From Chryseobacterium gleum (GTDB taxonomy: Bacteria > Bacteroidota > Bacteroidia > Flavobacteriales_D > Crocinitomicaceae): a DNA stretch of 64,000 nucleotides. Shown here one piece after another: positions 51,180-61,655 of this stretch. The stretch lies in the NCBI GenBank assembly GCA_945888595.1, contig CAMDAO010000001.1:24998-88997 (forward strand), in the 5' to 3' direction. Under the pieces are notes generated by a model. It had not been told where the DNA came from. It saw nothing but the letters and a program-made list of their open reading frames with translations, and made no database searches. Position 1 is the first letter of the stretch; every line of letters starts with the position of its first letter. The position numbers were made by a program, and so were the translations under genes.

Positions 51180-51908
51180 ATGGAAGAAAGAATAGATAAA
51201 ATATTGGTTCAGCGCAATTTAGTTGAAACAAGAGTGAGAGCGGAAGAAGTAATTTCAGAAGTAGGAGTGAAGGTAAATGGTAAATTAATCAATAAACCGG
51301 GTAAAAAATTTCATCTAGATTGTAAAATAGAATTAGTTTCAGAAGAATTTCCTTGGATCTCCAGAGAATCATTAAAGCTAGTGGAAGCGCTGAATAAATG
51401 GAAAATAAATGTTACAGAGGGCGTTTTTTTAGATGTTGATTGCTCAAAAGGCGATTTCACAGATGTCCTGCTAACGAAGGGAGCAAAAAAAGTATATTCA
51501 ATTGATTCAGTAAAAGACTCTTTAGATCAAAAATTAAAAAATGATGCTCGGATTGTCGATTATACGGGGAAGCATTTGCGAGAATTGACGGGAAATAATA
51601 TTCATGATAAATTAGATGGTTGCGTAATTAATGAGTCGATCTTATCAATGGGTAAAATTTTACCTTTTATACACCCGTTCTTAAAAGAAAATGCATTCGT
51701 TGTAGCAGTAATAAAACCTCAATTTGAAGTAACGAAAGAGAATTTAAAAAATAATGGTTCTGTGCGAAACACTTTGGGATATGAAGAAATGTTTGAAAAT
51801 TTGAAAGAAATTGGGCTAACCAACAATTTGAAACATGTTGCTCATATAGATTCTCCAATTATTGGAAAAGAAGGCCAACATGAATTTATAATGCTATTTC
51901 GTAAGTAA
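51180..51908 (+). CDS. TlyA family protein, diverged S4/FtsJ-like methyltransferase
   Basis: A 242-residue protein. Residues 1-60 form an S4 RNA-binding domain (RIDKILVQRNLVETRVRAEE ... VKVNGKLINKPG). The rest is a FtsJ-type Rossmann fold of the TlyA/hemolysin A family, which methylates rRNA ribose. The SAM-binding loop, usually DVGASTGGFTD, reads DVDCSKGDFTD, and the next strand lacks the usual GYGQL motif, having SIDSVKDSLDQKL instead. IKPQFEV is preserved. Loss of the glycines suggests weak or absent SAM binding, so an RNA-binding role without methylation is possible. It converges on the LRR gene with 6 bp between stops. Confidence 0.78.
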   Translation: MEERIDKILVQRNLVETRVRAEEVISEVGVKVNGKLINKPGKKFHLDCKIELVSEEFPWISRESLKLVEALNKWKINVTEGVFLDVDCSKGDFTDVLLTKGAKKVYSIDSVKDSLDQKLKNDARIVDYTGKHLRELTGNNIHDKLDGCVINESILSMGKILPFIHPFLKENAFVVAVIKPQFEVTKENLKNNGSVRNTLGYEEMFENLKEIGLTNNLKHVAHIDSPIIGKEGQHEFIMLFRK

Positions 51909-51914
51909 TATTTA

Positions 51915-52490
51915 TTATTCGAAACAATTGCAAGGCGCATCAAAGTCGATTTTAATCCAACTTAATTTTTCCGCCCATGATTTTTGGAATTTTGGACCTT
52001 GTAAAACGCCTCTCGCGTCTATGTGTTTCAAATTTTTCATCGTCAGAAGTACATCTGGAAAAGTAGCCACTGGTGTCGCCCAAATATCTAAAAATTCTAG
52101 TTGTGATAGTTTTCCTATAGAAAAAGGAATCACTGCGAAATTATTTCGATTCATGATGAGTTCCTTTAAGGCGGGCAGACGACAAATCACCAAAGGGAAT
52201 TCCTCCAAATTATTTTTCTCAATATTTAAAATTTCTAGTTGAGAAAAGACTTCAAAAGAATCTGGTAAATGATGTAATTTATTTTTACCTAAATTTAAAT
52301 TTTTTAGATGTACAAACTTCATTAATTGGCTGGGCAGAGAGTCTATTCTTTCCTTTTCAAACGAAATGGAGAAAATCGAATCAGGATTCAGTCCCTTTGC
52401 TTCTTCCCACGAATATGTTTTGAAATTTGTCTGCGCTATAAATGCATTATTTATGAGCAAAAGAAGCAAACTCACGACTAATTTTTTCAT
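51915..52490 (-). CDS. exported leucine-rich repeat protein
   Basis: A 191-residue protein with a signal peptide (1-19, ending AFIAQ) and about five LRR units, such as LPSQLMKFVHLKNLNLGKN, FEVFSQLEILNIEKNNLEE and ICRLPALKELIMNRN. The tail reads FDAPCNCFE. It is predicted periplasmic or surface-exposed and would bind a protein partner. Its first 44 bp overlap the 3' end of ribF in another frame, an unusually long overlap that suggests translational coupling. Confidence 0.75.
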   Translation of the reverse strand: MKKLVVSLLLLLINNAFIAQTNFKTYSWEEAKGLNPDSIFSISFEKERIDSLPSQLMKFVHLKNLNLGKNKLHHLPDSFEVFSQLEILNIEKNNLEEFPLVICRLPALKELIMNRNNFAVIPFSIGKLSQLEFLDIWATPVATFPDVLLTMKNLKHIDARGVLQGPKFQKSWAEKLSWIKIDFDAPCNCFE

Positions 52491-53391
52491 CTTTGTGAAG
52501 TTGGGTTTTTAAATCATCTAAGGAATTAAATTTCATTTCCTCTCTGATATGAGACAAAAAGCGTACTTTAATTTTCGAATCATAAATATCGCCCTTAAAA
52601 TCAAAAATATTCACTTCGATGGAAGGGGAAAGTTGATCACCCAATGTAGGTCGCACGCCAATATTTAACATACCTATTAAAAAGGGAGAATTTGGTAATT
52701 CAATTTCAACGGCATACACACCTGTTTTTGGAATTATTTTTACGTCACTTTCAATGAAAATATTTGCTGTTGGAAATCCAATTGTTCGTCCAAGTTGTTT
52801 TCCTTTTACTACTGTGCCGTTCAGTTCAAAAGATTCACCTAAGTAAAGATTGGCGATTTCTATTTTTCCTTGTTCAATCGCATTTCTAATTTTTGTTGAA
52901 CTTATATTCACTTCATCAATTTCTTGAGCGAGAATTTCAATCACTTCAAAATTATATATTTTTGAAATATCTTTTAAAAAAAGCAATGTACCTTCTCTAT
53001 TTTTCCCAAATTGATGGTCGTGTCCAATAACTAATTTTTTGACTTTTAATTGACCTACTAAATAGTCGCGAACAAATTCGGTAGCGGTTAAGTTTGAAAA
53101 ATCGGTTGTAAAAGGCTGAATAATGATGTTTCGCAGCGCATTATTTTTTAATTTTTCTAGTTTTTCTTCTTGCGTTTGTATCAATTTTAACCCATGTGTT
53201 TCAGGTGAAATAACCATTCGAGGATGGGGGTAAAAAGTAAATAAAACGGACTCGCCACCAATTTTTTCTGCTTCCTTATTGAGTTGCTGTAGAATTTTTT
53301 GATGCCCGATATGCACACCATCAAAAGTTCCAATGGTTAAAACAGGATTCTTAATTGAAGTTAGGTCTTCGAAACCTTGAAATATTTTCAT
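52447..53391 (-). CDS. ribF: bifunctional riboflavin kinase / FAD synthetase
   Basis: Makes FMN and then FAD from riboflavin. 314 residues. The nucleotidyltransferase domain has TIGTFDGVHIGHQKILQQL (residues 20-38) and VIGHDHQFGKNREG (about 117). The kinase domain has GTVVKGKQLGRTIGFPTANI and the downstream INIGVRPT-like segment LNIGVRPTLGD. Both halves are complete. Transcription probably starts from a TAAATTTG box at 53423-53416. The LRR gene begins inside its 3' end. Confidence 0.95.
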   Translation of the reverse strand: MKIFQGFEDLTSIKNPVLTIGTFDGVHIGHQKILQQLNKEAEKIGGESVLFTFYPHPRMVISPETHGLKLIQTQEEKLEKLKNNALRNIIIQPFTTDFSNLTATEFVRDYLVGQLKVKKLVIGHDHQFGKNREGTLLFLKDISKIYNFEVIEILAQEIDEVNISSTKIRNAIEQGKIEIANLYLGESFELNGTVVKGKQLGRTIGFPTANIFIESDVKIIPKTGVYAVEIELPNSPFLIGMLNIGVRPTLGDQLSPSIEVNIFDFKGDIYDSKIKVRFLSHIREEMKFNSLDDLKTQLHKDEKISREFASFAHK

Positions 53392-53415
53392 CTACATTTT
53401 TGTACTATAACACGG

Positions 53416-53423
53416 CAAATTTA
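53416..53423 (-). promoter_or_regulatory. candidate -7 box for ribF
   Basis: On the minus strand TAAATTTG (53423-53416) ends 24 nt before the ribF ATG at 53391. No well-spaced TTG was seen. Confidence 0.4.
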
Positions 53424-53669
53424 ATCAAAACAAGTCAGTTTTTTCTATGTTATATTATTAAAGAGTAAATTATTGTTTTCAAGAACCTATATTTTCGCTC
53501 AAAAAAGGAGTATTCATGTTAAATAAAAATAAATTCCATTCGCTACCTTTGTTAACGAACGTTAAAAAGTTTTTTAAATAAAGTTTTACTGATAGTTTGC
53601 TATGAAATAGTTTTTGTATATATTTACCTTTTTTCAGGCAAACAATAGTTTAATAAATAAACTGTACTT

Positions 53670-56600
53670 ATGATACAAAAATTTACATTATTAATTTTAA
53701 CCGTCTTTTTAACAGTGTCTTACGGGCATAGTCAAGGTGGACTTGGGACTGTAAGAGGAACTGTAACAGACGCAGAAACGAAAGATCCAATTCCTTTTTG
53801 TAAGGTAACTTTGAAAAAAGGGGATGCTGTAGTAACAAATGCAGCAACAGATTTTGACGGTAAATTTCAAATGAATTCAATTGAAGTTGGCACGTATGAC
53901 GTGGAGGTCAAAAATGAAGCTGAAGGATACCAAATTTATAAATTGACGGGAGTAGTTATTTCTTCCAATCAGATACGTTTCCTTGATGACATTGCGTTAT
54001 CAAAGAAAACTACTGACATGGAGGAGGTGACAGTAATCGCCTACAGAATACCACTTATTAATAAAGATGGTGGAGCTTCTGGAGCTACTGTGTCTCGTGA
54101 AGATATTTCGCGGATGCCTGTGCGTTCTGCTCAAGCGGTTGCAGGAACAGTGGGTGGTGTCAACGTGAGTGAAACGGGTGATATGAGTATTCGTGGTTCT
54201 CGTTCTGATGGTTCCTATTTCTTTATAGATGGTATTAAAGTACGTGGATCTTCCAATTTACCAAAATCTGCCATTGAAGAAGTTTCTGTAATTACGGGTG
54301 GCCTTCCTGCTAACTATGGTGATATCACGGGGGGTGTTGTATCTATTACAACGCGTGGACCTTCTTCTACTTTCTTTGGAAGCGCTGAGGTTGTTTCTTC
54401 AGGTATCTATTTGAAAGGAAAAGACAAAGATGGATATGATGGAAAAGTATTTGGTTTAGACAAATATGGGTATAATTTGATTGAAGGCATGTTCTCTGGG
54501 CCACTTTGGATGCAAAGAGATGCTGATGGAAATAAAACGAAACCACGTTTAGGTTTTTTAATTTCTGCCAATTATACAGATCAATTAGATGACAGACCTG
54601 TCTCTGGAGGAACGTATAGAATTAAAAAGGATGCGCGCGATGCTTTAATTGCCAATCCACTTAGACCAACATCGACTGGATCTGGAACGTATAGTAACTC
54701 AAATTTCTTGAGAGCTTCAGATTTTGAAAATGTCCCATGGAGAATGAATGCTCGTCAATCTACTTTTTCTTCTCAAGCTAAAATTGATGTAAAAACAGGT
54801 CCTTCAATGAACTTAACATTTGGAGGATCGATGAATTATGACAATGGAACTTCTTATTCACGTTCAGGCTCATTATTTAATTTTTCAAATTTTGGACATG
54901 CATCCTCTTTAGACTGGAGAGTTTTTGGACGTTTAACACAACGTTTCTCCAATGAGAGAGAAGGGTCAAGTTCAAAAATAAAAAGTGCTTTTTATACATT
55001 AATGGTAGATTATTCTCATTCTAAAACTCAAAATTTTGATGAGAATCATAAGTACAATCTTTTTGATTATGGTCATGTAGGAAAATTTACAACGACACAA
55101 GTTCCATCTTATACTTTTAATAGTGCAACGCAAACCTATGTTCAAGATGGTATTAAAGATGTCAGTGTGGCTTTCGTTCCTTCTGAAACAAATGCAGCTT
55201 TAGCAGCTATAACAACTCAATATTATAGTATTTTTGAAGGGCAAACAATAGGTCATTTTGAAAATTTGAATCAAATTTCTCAAGGTAATGCGCTTCGTAA
55301 TGGTGATTCACCAAATTCTGTGTATGACATTTGGAGTAATATTGGTTCACCTTACAATTATTTTGGTAAAACAGAAAATTCTCAATTCCGTTTTTCTGGT
55401 TCTGGATCTGTTAATATTGGAGATCACTCTCTTACTTTAGGTTTTGAATATGAACAACGGGTGGATAGAGGTTGGACATCTGGAACAACTTCAAACGGAG
55501 GAACAAATGGACCAATTGGTTTTTGGACGACAGCGCGATTATTGGCGAATTCACACATTAAGGAATTGGATGTAAATAAAGCAACTATTTCTGATAGTGG
55601 AGCATTTCAAGCGATTGCCTATGAGCAATTAAATTCTGGCTATGCAGCAACGCATGATGGAGTTTATGGAGGTCAACAAAATGAAGATCAACAATCATTT
55701 TTTGATTATAACTTGCGTAAAAAATTAGGATTTAATGGCGACGGAACAGATTATATTGATATTGATAAATATGATCCATCAACATTTACCTTAGATATGT
55801 TTTCTCCAGATGAGTTATTGAACTCTGGAAATTCACTTATTTCATATTGGGGATACGACCAAACTGGTAAAAAAGTAAGAGGAAATACAGATATTAATAA
55901 GTATTTCAATGATTTCGATGCAAATGGAAATTACAAACGTTTTGTAGGTGCATTTCAACCGGTATACATGTCAGGTTACTTGATGGATAAATTTGCATTT
56001 AATGATTTAGTTTTTAACGTTGGTGTGCGTGTCGATGTTTTTAACGCGAATCAACCAGTGTTAAAAGATCCTTATTTAGTATATGAAGCAAGAACAGTTG
56101 CTGAAGCAAAAGCATTGTTCGCTACTGATGCTGCAAAAACATGGTTAAATAATATTCCAACTTCGATGGGAGATTCGTATACTGTGTATGTAAACGATAT
56201 TAATAATCCAACCGCTATTAATGGGTATAGAAACGGAACAGTTTGGTATAATGCAAGTGGTTCTGAGGTATCTTCTGCTAAAATGATTGAAGGTGCAGGT
56301 GGTATCGCTCCTTGGTTAATTGACCCAAGTCAAGAAACGCCAAAAGCTTCGGCATTTGAGAATTATAAAGCGCAAATAAATGTCATGCCTCGTATCGCTT
56401 TCTCATTTCCAATTTCAGATGAAGCGTCTTTCTTTGCTCATTATGACATCTTGACACAACGCCCTAATAATAATTCTAGATTTGATCCATTCAATTATCA
56501 ATTTATGAATTCTAGAAGTGCGATTATTGATAATCCAAATCTAAAACCATCTACTACGATTGATTATGAAATCGGTTTTCAACAAGTATTGTCAAAAACA

Positions 56601-57437
56601 TCTTCTCTAAAAATTTCTGCTTTTTACCGTGAACAAAGAAATCAAGTTCAATTGATCAATGTGTATGATGCGTATCCATCAAGTTATAAAACGTATGGAA
56701 ATAGAGATTTTGGAACGGTAAAAGGAACAACCATTTCTTATGACATGCGTCGAACTGGAAACATTCGAATGACCGCTGCCTATACTTTGCAATTTGCAAA
56801 TGGAACTGGTTCAGATGAGAATTCTTCTACTGGATTAATCAATGCTGGTTTACCGAATTTAAGAGCAACTTTCCCTTTCAATTACGATCAACGTCATGCG
56901 TTTGCTATCACAATGGATTATCGATATGGAGAAGGAAAGGATTACAATGGCCCAGTAGTTAAAAATTTCAATGTATTTGAAAATACTGGATTGAATTTAA
57001 TTTCAAATATTTATTCAGGGTCACCTTATTCTGCACAAAACTTTATCACAAATGAAGGATCATTTAACCCTGGTAATGCTGGATTAAGTGGAACAACAAA
57101 TGGATCTCGTTTGCCTTGGTCTTATAGATTGGATTTGCAATTAGATAGAACTTTTAATGTTACACTTGGAAAAAGTGAGGACAAGAAAAAGGTTACTTTT
57201 CTAAATGTTTATATACGTGTTACTAACGTATTGAATCAGAAAAATCGTATCAATGTATACCGTGCAACAGGGAACTGGGATGATGATGGTTATTTGGCTG
57301 CGGCAGCAAGTCAAACATCTATTCAAAACCAATTAGATGAGCAATCGTTTAGAGATTTTTACACGATGAAAATTCAGAATGCAACGAATATTAGTGCGCC
57401 TAGGACTATTCGTTTAGGAGTTAAATTTGATTTTTAA
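53670..57437 (+). CDS. TonB-dependent receptor with carboxypeptidase-regulatory N-domain
   Basis: A 1255-residue outer-membrane protein. A signal peptide (1-21, ending YGHSQ) precedes a CarboxypepD_reg-like domain (about 25-110: GTVRGTVTDAETKDPIPFCKV). A plug domain spans about 125-235 (ISRMPVRSAQAVAGTVGGVN, SIRGSRSDGSYFFIDGIKV). The beta-barrel ends in APRTIRLGVKFDF, with the C-terminal Phe expected for BAM insertion. The substrate is unknown. SusD is absent; instead a giant secreted protein gene (25 bp later) and a PorV-like gene follow, so the transcript is not a classic SusCD unit. The 278 bp upstream hold no gene and no clear promoter. Confidence 0.88.
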   Translation: MIQKFTLLILTVFLTVSYGHSQGGLGTVRGTVTDAETKDPIPFCKVTLKKGDAVVTNAATDFDGKFQMNSIEVGTYDVEVKNEAEGYQIYKLTGVVISSNQIRFLDDIALSKKTTDMEEVTVIAYRIPLINKDGGASGATVSREDISRMPVRSAQAVAGTVGGVNVSETGDMSIRGSRSDGSYFFIDGIKVRGSSNLPKSAIEEVSVITGGLPANYGDITGGVVSITTRGPSSTFFGSAEVVSSGIYLKGKDKDGYDGKVFGLDKYGYNLIEGMFSGPLWMQRDADGNKTKPRLGFLISANYTDQLDDRPVSGGTYRIKKDARDALIANPLRPTSTGSGTYSNSNFLRASDFENVPWRMNARQSTFSSQAKIDVKTGPSMNLTFGGSMNYDNGTSYSRSGSLFNFSNFGHASSLDWRVFGRLTQRFSNEREGSSSKIKSAFYTLMVDYSHSKTQNFDENHKYNLFDYGHVGKFTTTQVPSYTFNSATQTYVQDGIKDVSVAFVPSETNAALAAITTQYYSIFEGQTIGHFENLNQISQGNALRNGDSPNSVYDIWSNIGSPYNYFGKTENSQFRFSGSGSVNIGDHSLTLGFEYEQRVDRGWTSGTTSNGGTNGPIGFWTTARLLANSHIKELDVNKATISDSGAFQAIAYEQLNSGYAATHDGVYGGQQNEDQQSFFDYNLRKKLGFNGDGTDYIDIDKYDPSTFTLDMFSPDELLNSGNSLISYWGYDQTGKKVRGNTDINKYFNDFDANGNYKRFVGAFQPVYMSGYLMDKFAFNDLVFNVGVRVDVFNANQPVLKDPYLVYEARTVAEAKALFATDAAKTWLNNIPTSMGDSYTVYVNDINNPTAINGYRNGTVWYNASGSEVSSAKMIEGAGGIAPWLIDPSQETPKASAFENYKAQINVMPRIAFSFPISDEASFFAHYDILTQRPNNNSRFDPFNYQFMNSRSAIIDNPNLKPSTTIDYEIGFQQVLSKTSSLKISAFYREQRNQVQLINVYDAYPSSYKTYGNRDFGTVKGTTISYDMRRTGNIRMTAAYTLQFANGTGSDENSSTGLINAGLPNLRATFPFNYDQRHAFAITMDYRYGEGKDYNGPVVKNFNVFENTGLNLISNIYSGSPYSAQNFITNEGSFNPGNAGLSGTTNGSRLPWSYRLDLQLDRTFNVTLGKSEDKKKVTFLNVYIRVTNVLNQKNRINVYRATGNWDDDGYLAAAASQTSIQNQLDEQSFRDFYTMKIQNATNISAPRTIRLGVKFDF

Positions 57438-57462
57438 TTCATAATAATAATAAAAGAGAATT

Positions 57463-60400
57463 ATGAAAAAGCAATTAGTAGGATTATTAATAATAGGATG
57501 TTTGGTTATTTGGTCGAATAGTGCATTAGCGTATTATAAGGATAAAGATGGCCCTAAACCTAGCAATACAAATGTAGGGCAAGATAAAGCTGCAGGTTGT
57601 GCTCCAGCGACGAAAAAATTATTTCTTGAATTCAATGATGTGAGAGCATTAATTGAAAATGGAGGAAGTATGTTCCAAGATAGAGCCAACGGTTTACCAT
57701 CCTACGAAGTTCCTAAAGTTACAGATGGAGGAACAAAGCATTTCGCGATATTTGCCGGAGCATTATGGATGGGAGGAACAGACATCAATGGTCAATTAAA
57801 AATTGCTGCTTTGACATTTAGGACAGGGAATGATTTTTGGGCTGGACCCTTGACCGTTACTCCTGGTTCTGGTAATTTTGTATATGGAATTCCTCAAGGA
57901 GACGATGTTAGTAAAGATTTCGGTGCTGCAACAATTACTCCAGCAGAATGTTTAGCATACGATAAATTTTACACGATTCGTAAAGCGGAAGTTATTGCTT
58001 TTAGTACTTGGTGGAATTGTCAATATGATCCTTCTGCTGATGCTACATCATGTGCTTATATAAATGAAAACAAGCCGTCAGATGATATTTTTAATAGAAT
58101 TATTAACTGGCCAGCTCACGGAAATACGACGGTTGGTCAAGATTTTTATTTAGCCCCATTTTATGATAACGACGGAAGTGCCTTTGGTAAACCAGGAAAA
58201 AATCAATCATATAATCCAATGGAGGAAGGCGATTTTCCAGGATATGATGATATTTTAGGAATAGATGAAATTAAATGTGGTCAAGATAGAAGAATTTCTT
58301 TATTTGGAGATGAAACCAACTGGTGGATTTTTAATGACAAAGGAAATATTCACACGGAAACAAAAGGTGAGCCTATTGGAATGGAAATTCGTGCTCAAGC
58401 ATTTTCTTTTGCAACAGATGACGAAGTAAATAGAATGACTTTCTTTAATTATGAGTTAATCAATAGAGGTACGCAAACGTTATATAAAACTTATTTTGCT
58501 CAGTACGTAGATGCAGATTTAGGAAATCCAGCAGATGATTACACGGGTTGCGATGTTTCTCGTGGTTTAGGTTATACGTATAATGGTGATAATAATGACG
58601 AAACGAATGGACAAAGTCCTGGGTATGGGGTCAATCCTCCTGCTATTGGTATCGATTTTTTCGAGGGTCCATATAAAGATGCAGATGGAATAGCAAATGG
58701 TTATCATCCAGATAATCTAAATGCAGCTTTAGCTGATGAAGGTATCGTGTATAAAGGTATCGGTATCGGATATGATGATTTGATTGTAGATAATGAGCGT
58801 TTTGGTATGACACGTTTTACGTATTACACTGGAGGAGCTACTCCTGTTGTTTTTCCATATACAGATCCTGCAACTGCAACCCAATTCTATAATTTTATGG
58901 ATGGTAAATGGGCAAATGGATCAGATATAACGTATGGAGGAAATGGTCACGTTACTGGAGCCACACAAAAATCGACGTATATGTTTCCTGGTGATTCAGA
59001 TCCTTTAGGTTGGGCGACTGATGGAGCTATTGTAAATGATGACTGGAGTGAGGTTACCGCTGGTAATGCTGCTGGAGATAGACGTTTCGTTCAATCGGCT
59101 GGAGCTTTTACTTTGCAACCAGGTGCAGTAAATAACATTACAGTTGGAATTATCTATGGCCGAGGGATTGACGGTGATTTATTTTCTTCAGTGCGTGCTT
59201 TGAAACGCGCCGATACGAAAGCACAAGCTTTGTTTGACAATTGTTTTAAAATTCTAGATCCTCCTATGGCTCCGCAATTAAAAATTCAAGAGTTAGAAAA
59301 TGAATTAATTCTTATGTTGGATAATCCTGGAGTAAATCATAACAATTACAAAGAAGGTTATTCAGAGGAAGATAAAGTAAATATCACCATGGACAGTGTA
59401 GATAAATTCTACAGATTTGAGGGATATCAAATTTATCAATTAAAAAATTCATCTACCTCTGTAGCTGATATTCGCGATGCAACAAAAGCTCAATTAGTGG
59501 CGCAATGCGATATTAAAAATGGAGTTTCTCGTTTAATTAATTTTGAATTTGACGAGGAATTAGGATTCTCAATTCCTACAGAAAAGGTAAATGGAGCTGA
59601 TAAGGGTATTCAGCATACCTTCCAAGTGAAAGAAGATTTCTTCGCTTTAGGAGATAGAGCTCTTGTTAATCATAAAACGTATTATTATGTTGCTTTGGCT
59701 TATGCTTATAATAACTTTAAACAATACACGCCAACGGATCCATTATTATTAGATGGTCAAAAAACACCTTATATCTCTTCTCGTTTAGGTTTTAACGGAA
59801 ATGCAATTACTGCTGTGTCAGGAATTCCTCATAACCCAATGCCTGAAGCGGATGGTACTAATCAATATATTGGATATGGTTCAACACCTCGTATTACCCG
59901 TCTTGATGGATATGGAAACGGAGGGAATTCTCTAGAGTTAACAACTGAATCTAAAAACTATATCATTGATAATGGATTTATGAGTAATCCTACCTATGAT
60001 TATGGTGCTGGACCAATTAATGTAAAAGTAGTTGACCCACTTAATTTAGCTGATGGTTATTTTGAATGTTTATTTGATGACAATGGATATAATGCAAATT
60101 TAACAAATGGAGCGGATTCTGCAGTATGGACAATTAACCATTATACAAGTTCTGATAAGTCAGTGTTGGTTGATTCTAGATCAGGTTTGGTCGATATTTC
60201 TAAAAATAATGAAGAAATTATTCCTCAATGGGGTATTTCGGTTCAAATAAATCAAGTGAAATATACGAATGGCATTTCAAATGAATTTACAGATCCAATT
60301 AGTGCAACAATTGACTTTGCGGATTCATCTAAAAAATGGCTGTCAGGCGTTCCAGATAATGATGGATTTGACCCTACCAACTGGATTCGTTCAGGAACAG

Positions 60401-61632
60401 CAAGTGATACAGCTTCAGCTGGATTTACACCAACCTACATTGCACCATCTTGTTACAAAGATGAAATCGATGTAGACGCTGATAAGAAATATACTAATTT
60501 ACTTGGAGGTACTATAGCACCGCATCGATTGGTAGGTTATCAATGTGATTACCAACCACTAGCATATTATGGCTATTCTTCTGGAGTTGCTGGATCAATG
60601 AAATCGTATGCGAAAGTGAGTTTCACGCCGAGTGTTGATATCATTATTACATCAGATCAATCTAAATGGACCAGATGTCCAGTATTTGAGCTTGGTCGTG
60701 ATTTTAATCTAAATTATGGAGGTGCTAAACCAGGAGGACTTAGAAAAAGTGCAAGTGTTGGAAAAGATTACTTACCGGATGGAAGTGGTACAACTGGAAT
60801 GAGCTGGTTCCCTGGATATGCTATTGATTTAGAATCTGGAGCACGATTATTCATGGCCTTTGGAGAAAATTCTTTCCTTGCCAATGATGGTGGAGCGAAT
60901 ATGAAGTGGGATCCATCAGAGCGCGCTATCGATGACCAGTTTAATCCAATTCTAGGAGGATTACAACCTATATACATATATAGTTACATGCAATCGACCA
61001 TCAATGGTAACAATAATGTGTATGACTTCCCTGCTTATAATCCTACCGACAATGCAGTATATAATTTTATGCAGTTAATTGAAGGTGGTGACAATACTGC
61101 AAAAAGGCGTTTGTATGGAAGTATGACATGGATTGCAAACACGCTTGGTGTTGAGAATCAAAGTTATTTATCTTCAGACGTAACTATTAAGTTGCGTGTT
61201 AATAAAGAATACAAAAACTTCAATGCAACAGGTCAAAACGGTGGTAAACCAATGTATTCATGGAATACAGATGATATTGGCACGAAAAAATCAGATCGAG
61301 ATCGACTGGTTGACGCGTTAGACATGATCAATGTTGTACCGAATCCTTATTATGCATATTCTGAATATGAAGGAACAAGATTAGATACCAGAGTAAAAAT
61401 TACCAATCTTCCTGAAAGATGTACGGTTACGATCTATAGTGTGAATGGTAAATTAATCCGACAATACAAGAAAGATAGTGAAATCACATCATTGGATTGG
61501 GATCTAAATAACCACAAGGGAATTCCTGTCGCTGGAGGTGTGTATTTAATACATATTGATGTCCCAGATGTAGGGGAGAAAGTTCTTAAATTCTTTGGAG
61601 GAATGCGTCAGATAGATTTACACGGTATTTAA
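57463..61632 (+). CDS. giant exported protein with probable T9SS-type C-terminal domain
   Basis: A 1389-residue secreted protein with a signal peptide (1-24, ending ALAYY). Most of the length is beta-rich with many Asp/Gly/Asn-rich loops, for example PGDSDPLGWATDGAIVNDDW, and no recognisable catalytic domain. The last 95 residues (VVPNPYYAYSEYEGTRLDT ... CTVTIYSVNGKLIRQYKKDSE ... GVYLIHIDVPDVGEKVLKFF) have the layout of a T9SS type A/FlgD-like sorting domain. It ends with an extra ten residues, GGMRQIDLHGI. It lies between a TonB receptor and a PorV-like gene with 25- and 23-bp gaps. Surface cargo is the most likely role. Confidence 0.75.
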   Translation: MKKQLVGLLIIGCLVIWSNSALAYYKDKDGPKPSNTNVGQDKAAGCAPATKKLFLEFNDVRALIENGGSMFQDRANGLPSYEVPKVTDGGTKHFAIFAGALWMGGTDINGQLKIAALTFRTGNDFWAGPLTVTPGSGNFVYGIPQGDDVSKDFGAATITPAECLAYDKFYTIRKAEVIAFSTWWNCQYDPSADATSCAYINENKPSDDIFNRIINWPAHGNTTVGQDFYLAPFYDNDGSAFGKPGKNQSYNPMEEGDFPGYDDILGIDEIKCGQDRRISLFGDETNWWIFNDKGNIHTETKGEPIGMEIRAQAFSFATDDEVNRMTFFNYELINRGTQTLYKTYFAQYVDADLGNPADDYTGCDVSRGLGYTYNGDNNDETNGQSPGYGVNPPAIGIDFFEGPYKDADGIANGYHPDNLNAALADEGIVYKGIGIGYDDLIVDNERFGMTRFTYYTGGATPVVFPYTDPATATQFYNFMDGKWANGSDITYGGNGHVTGATQKSTYMFPGDSDPLGWATDGAIVNDDWSEVTAGNAAGDRRFVQSAGAFTLQPGAVNNITVGIIYGRGIDGDLFSSVRALKRADTKAQALFDNCFKILDPPMAPQLKIQELENELILMLDNPGVNHNNYKEGYSEEDKVNITMDSVDKFYRFEGYQIYQLKNSSTSVADIRDATKAQLVAQCDIKNGVSRLINFEFDEELGFSIPTEKVNGADKGIQHTFQVKEDFFALGDRALVNHKTYYYVALAYAYNNFKQYTPTDPLLLDGQKTPYISSRLGFNGNAITAVSGIPHNPMPEADGTNQYIGYGSTPRITRLDGYGNGGNSLELTTESKNYIIDNGFMSNPTYDYGAGPINVKVVDPLNLADGYFECLFDDNGYNANLTNGADSAVWTINHYTSSDKSVLVDSRSGLVDISKNNEEIIPQWGISVQINQVKYTNGISNEFTDPISATIDFADSSKKWLSGVPDNDGFDPTNWIRSGTASDTASAGFTPTYIAPSCYKDEIDVDADKKYTNLLGGTIAPHRLVGYQCDYQPLAYYGYSSGVAGSMKSYAKVSFTPSVDIIITSDQSKWTRCPVFELGRDFNLNYGGAKPGGLRKSASVGKDYLPDGSGTTGMSWFPGYAIDLESGARLFMAFGENSFLANDGGANMKWDPSERAIDDQFNPILGGLQPIYIYSYMQSTINGNNNVYDFPAYNPTDNAVYNFMQLIEGGDNTAKRRLYGSMTWIANTLGVENQSYLSSDVTIKLRVNKEYKNFNATGQNGGKPMYSWNTDDIGTKKSDRDRLVDALDMINVVPNPYYAYSEYEGTRLDTRVKITNLPERCTVTIYSVNGKLIRQYKKDSEITSLDWDLNNHKGIPVAGGVYLIHIDVPDVGEKVLKFFGGMRQIDLHGI

Positions 61633-61655
61633 TTTTATTAATAGAATTATATAGA

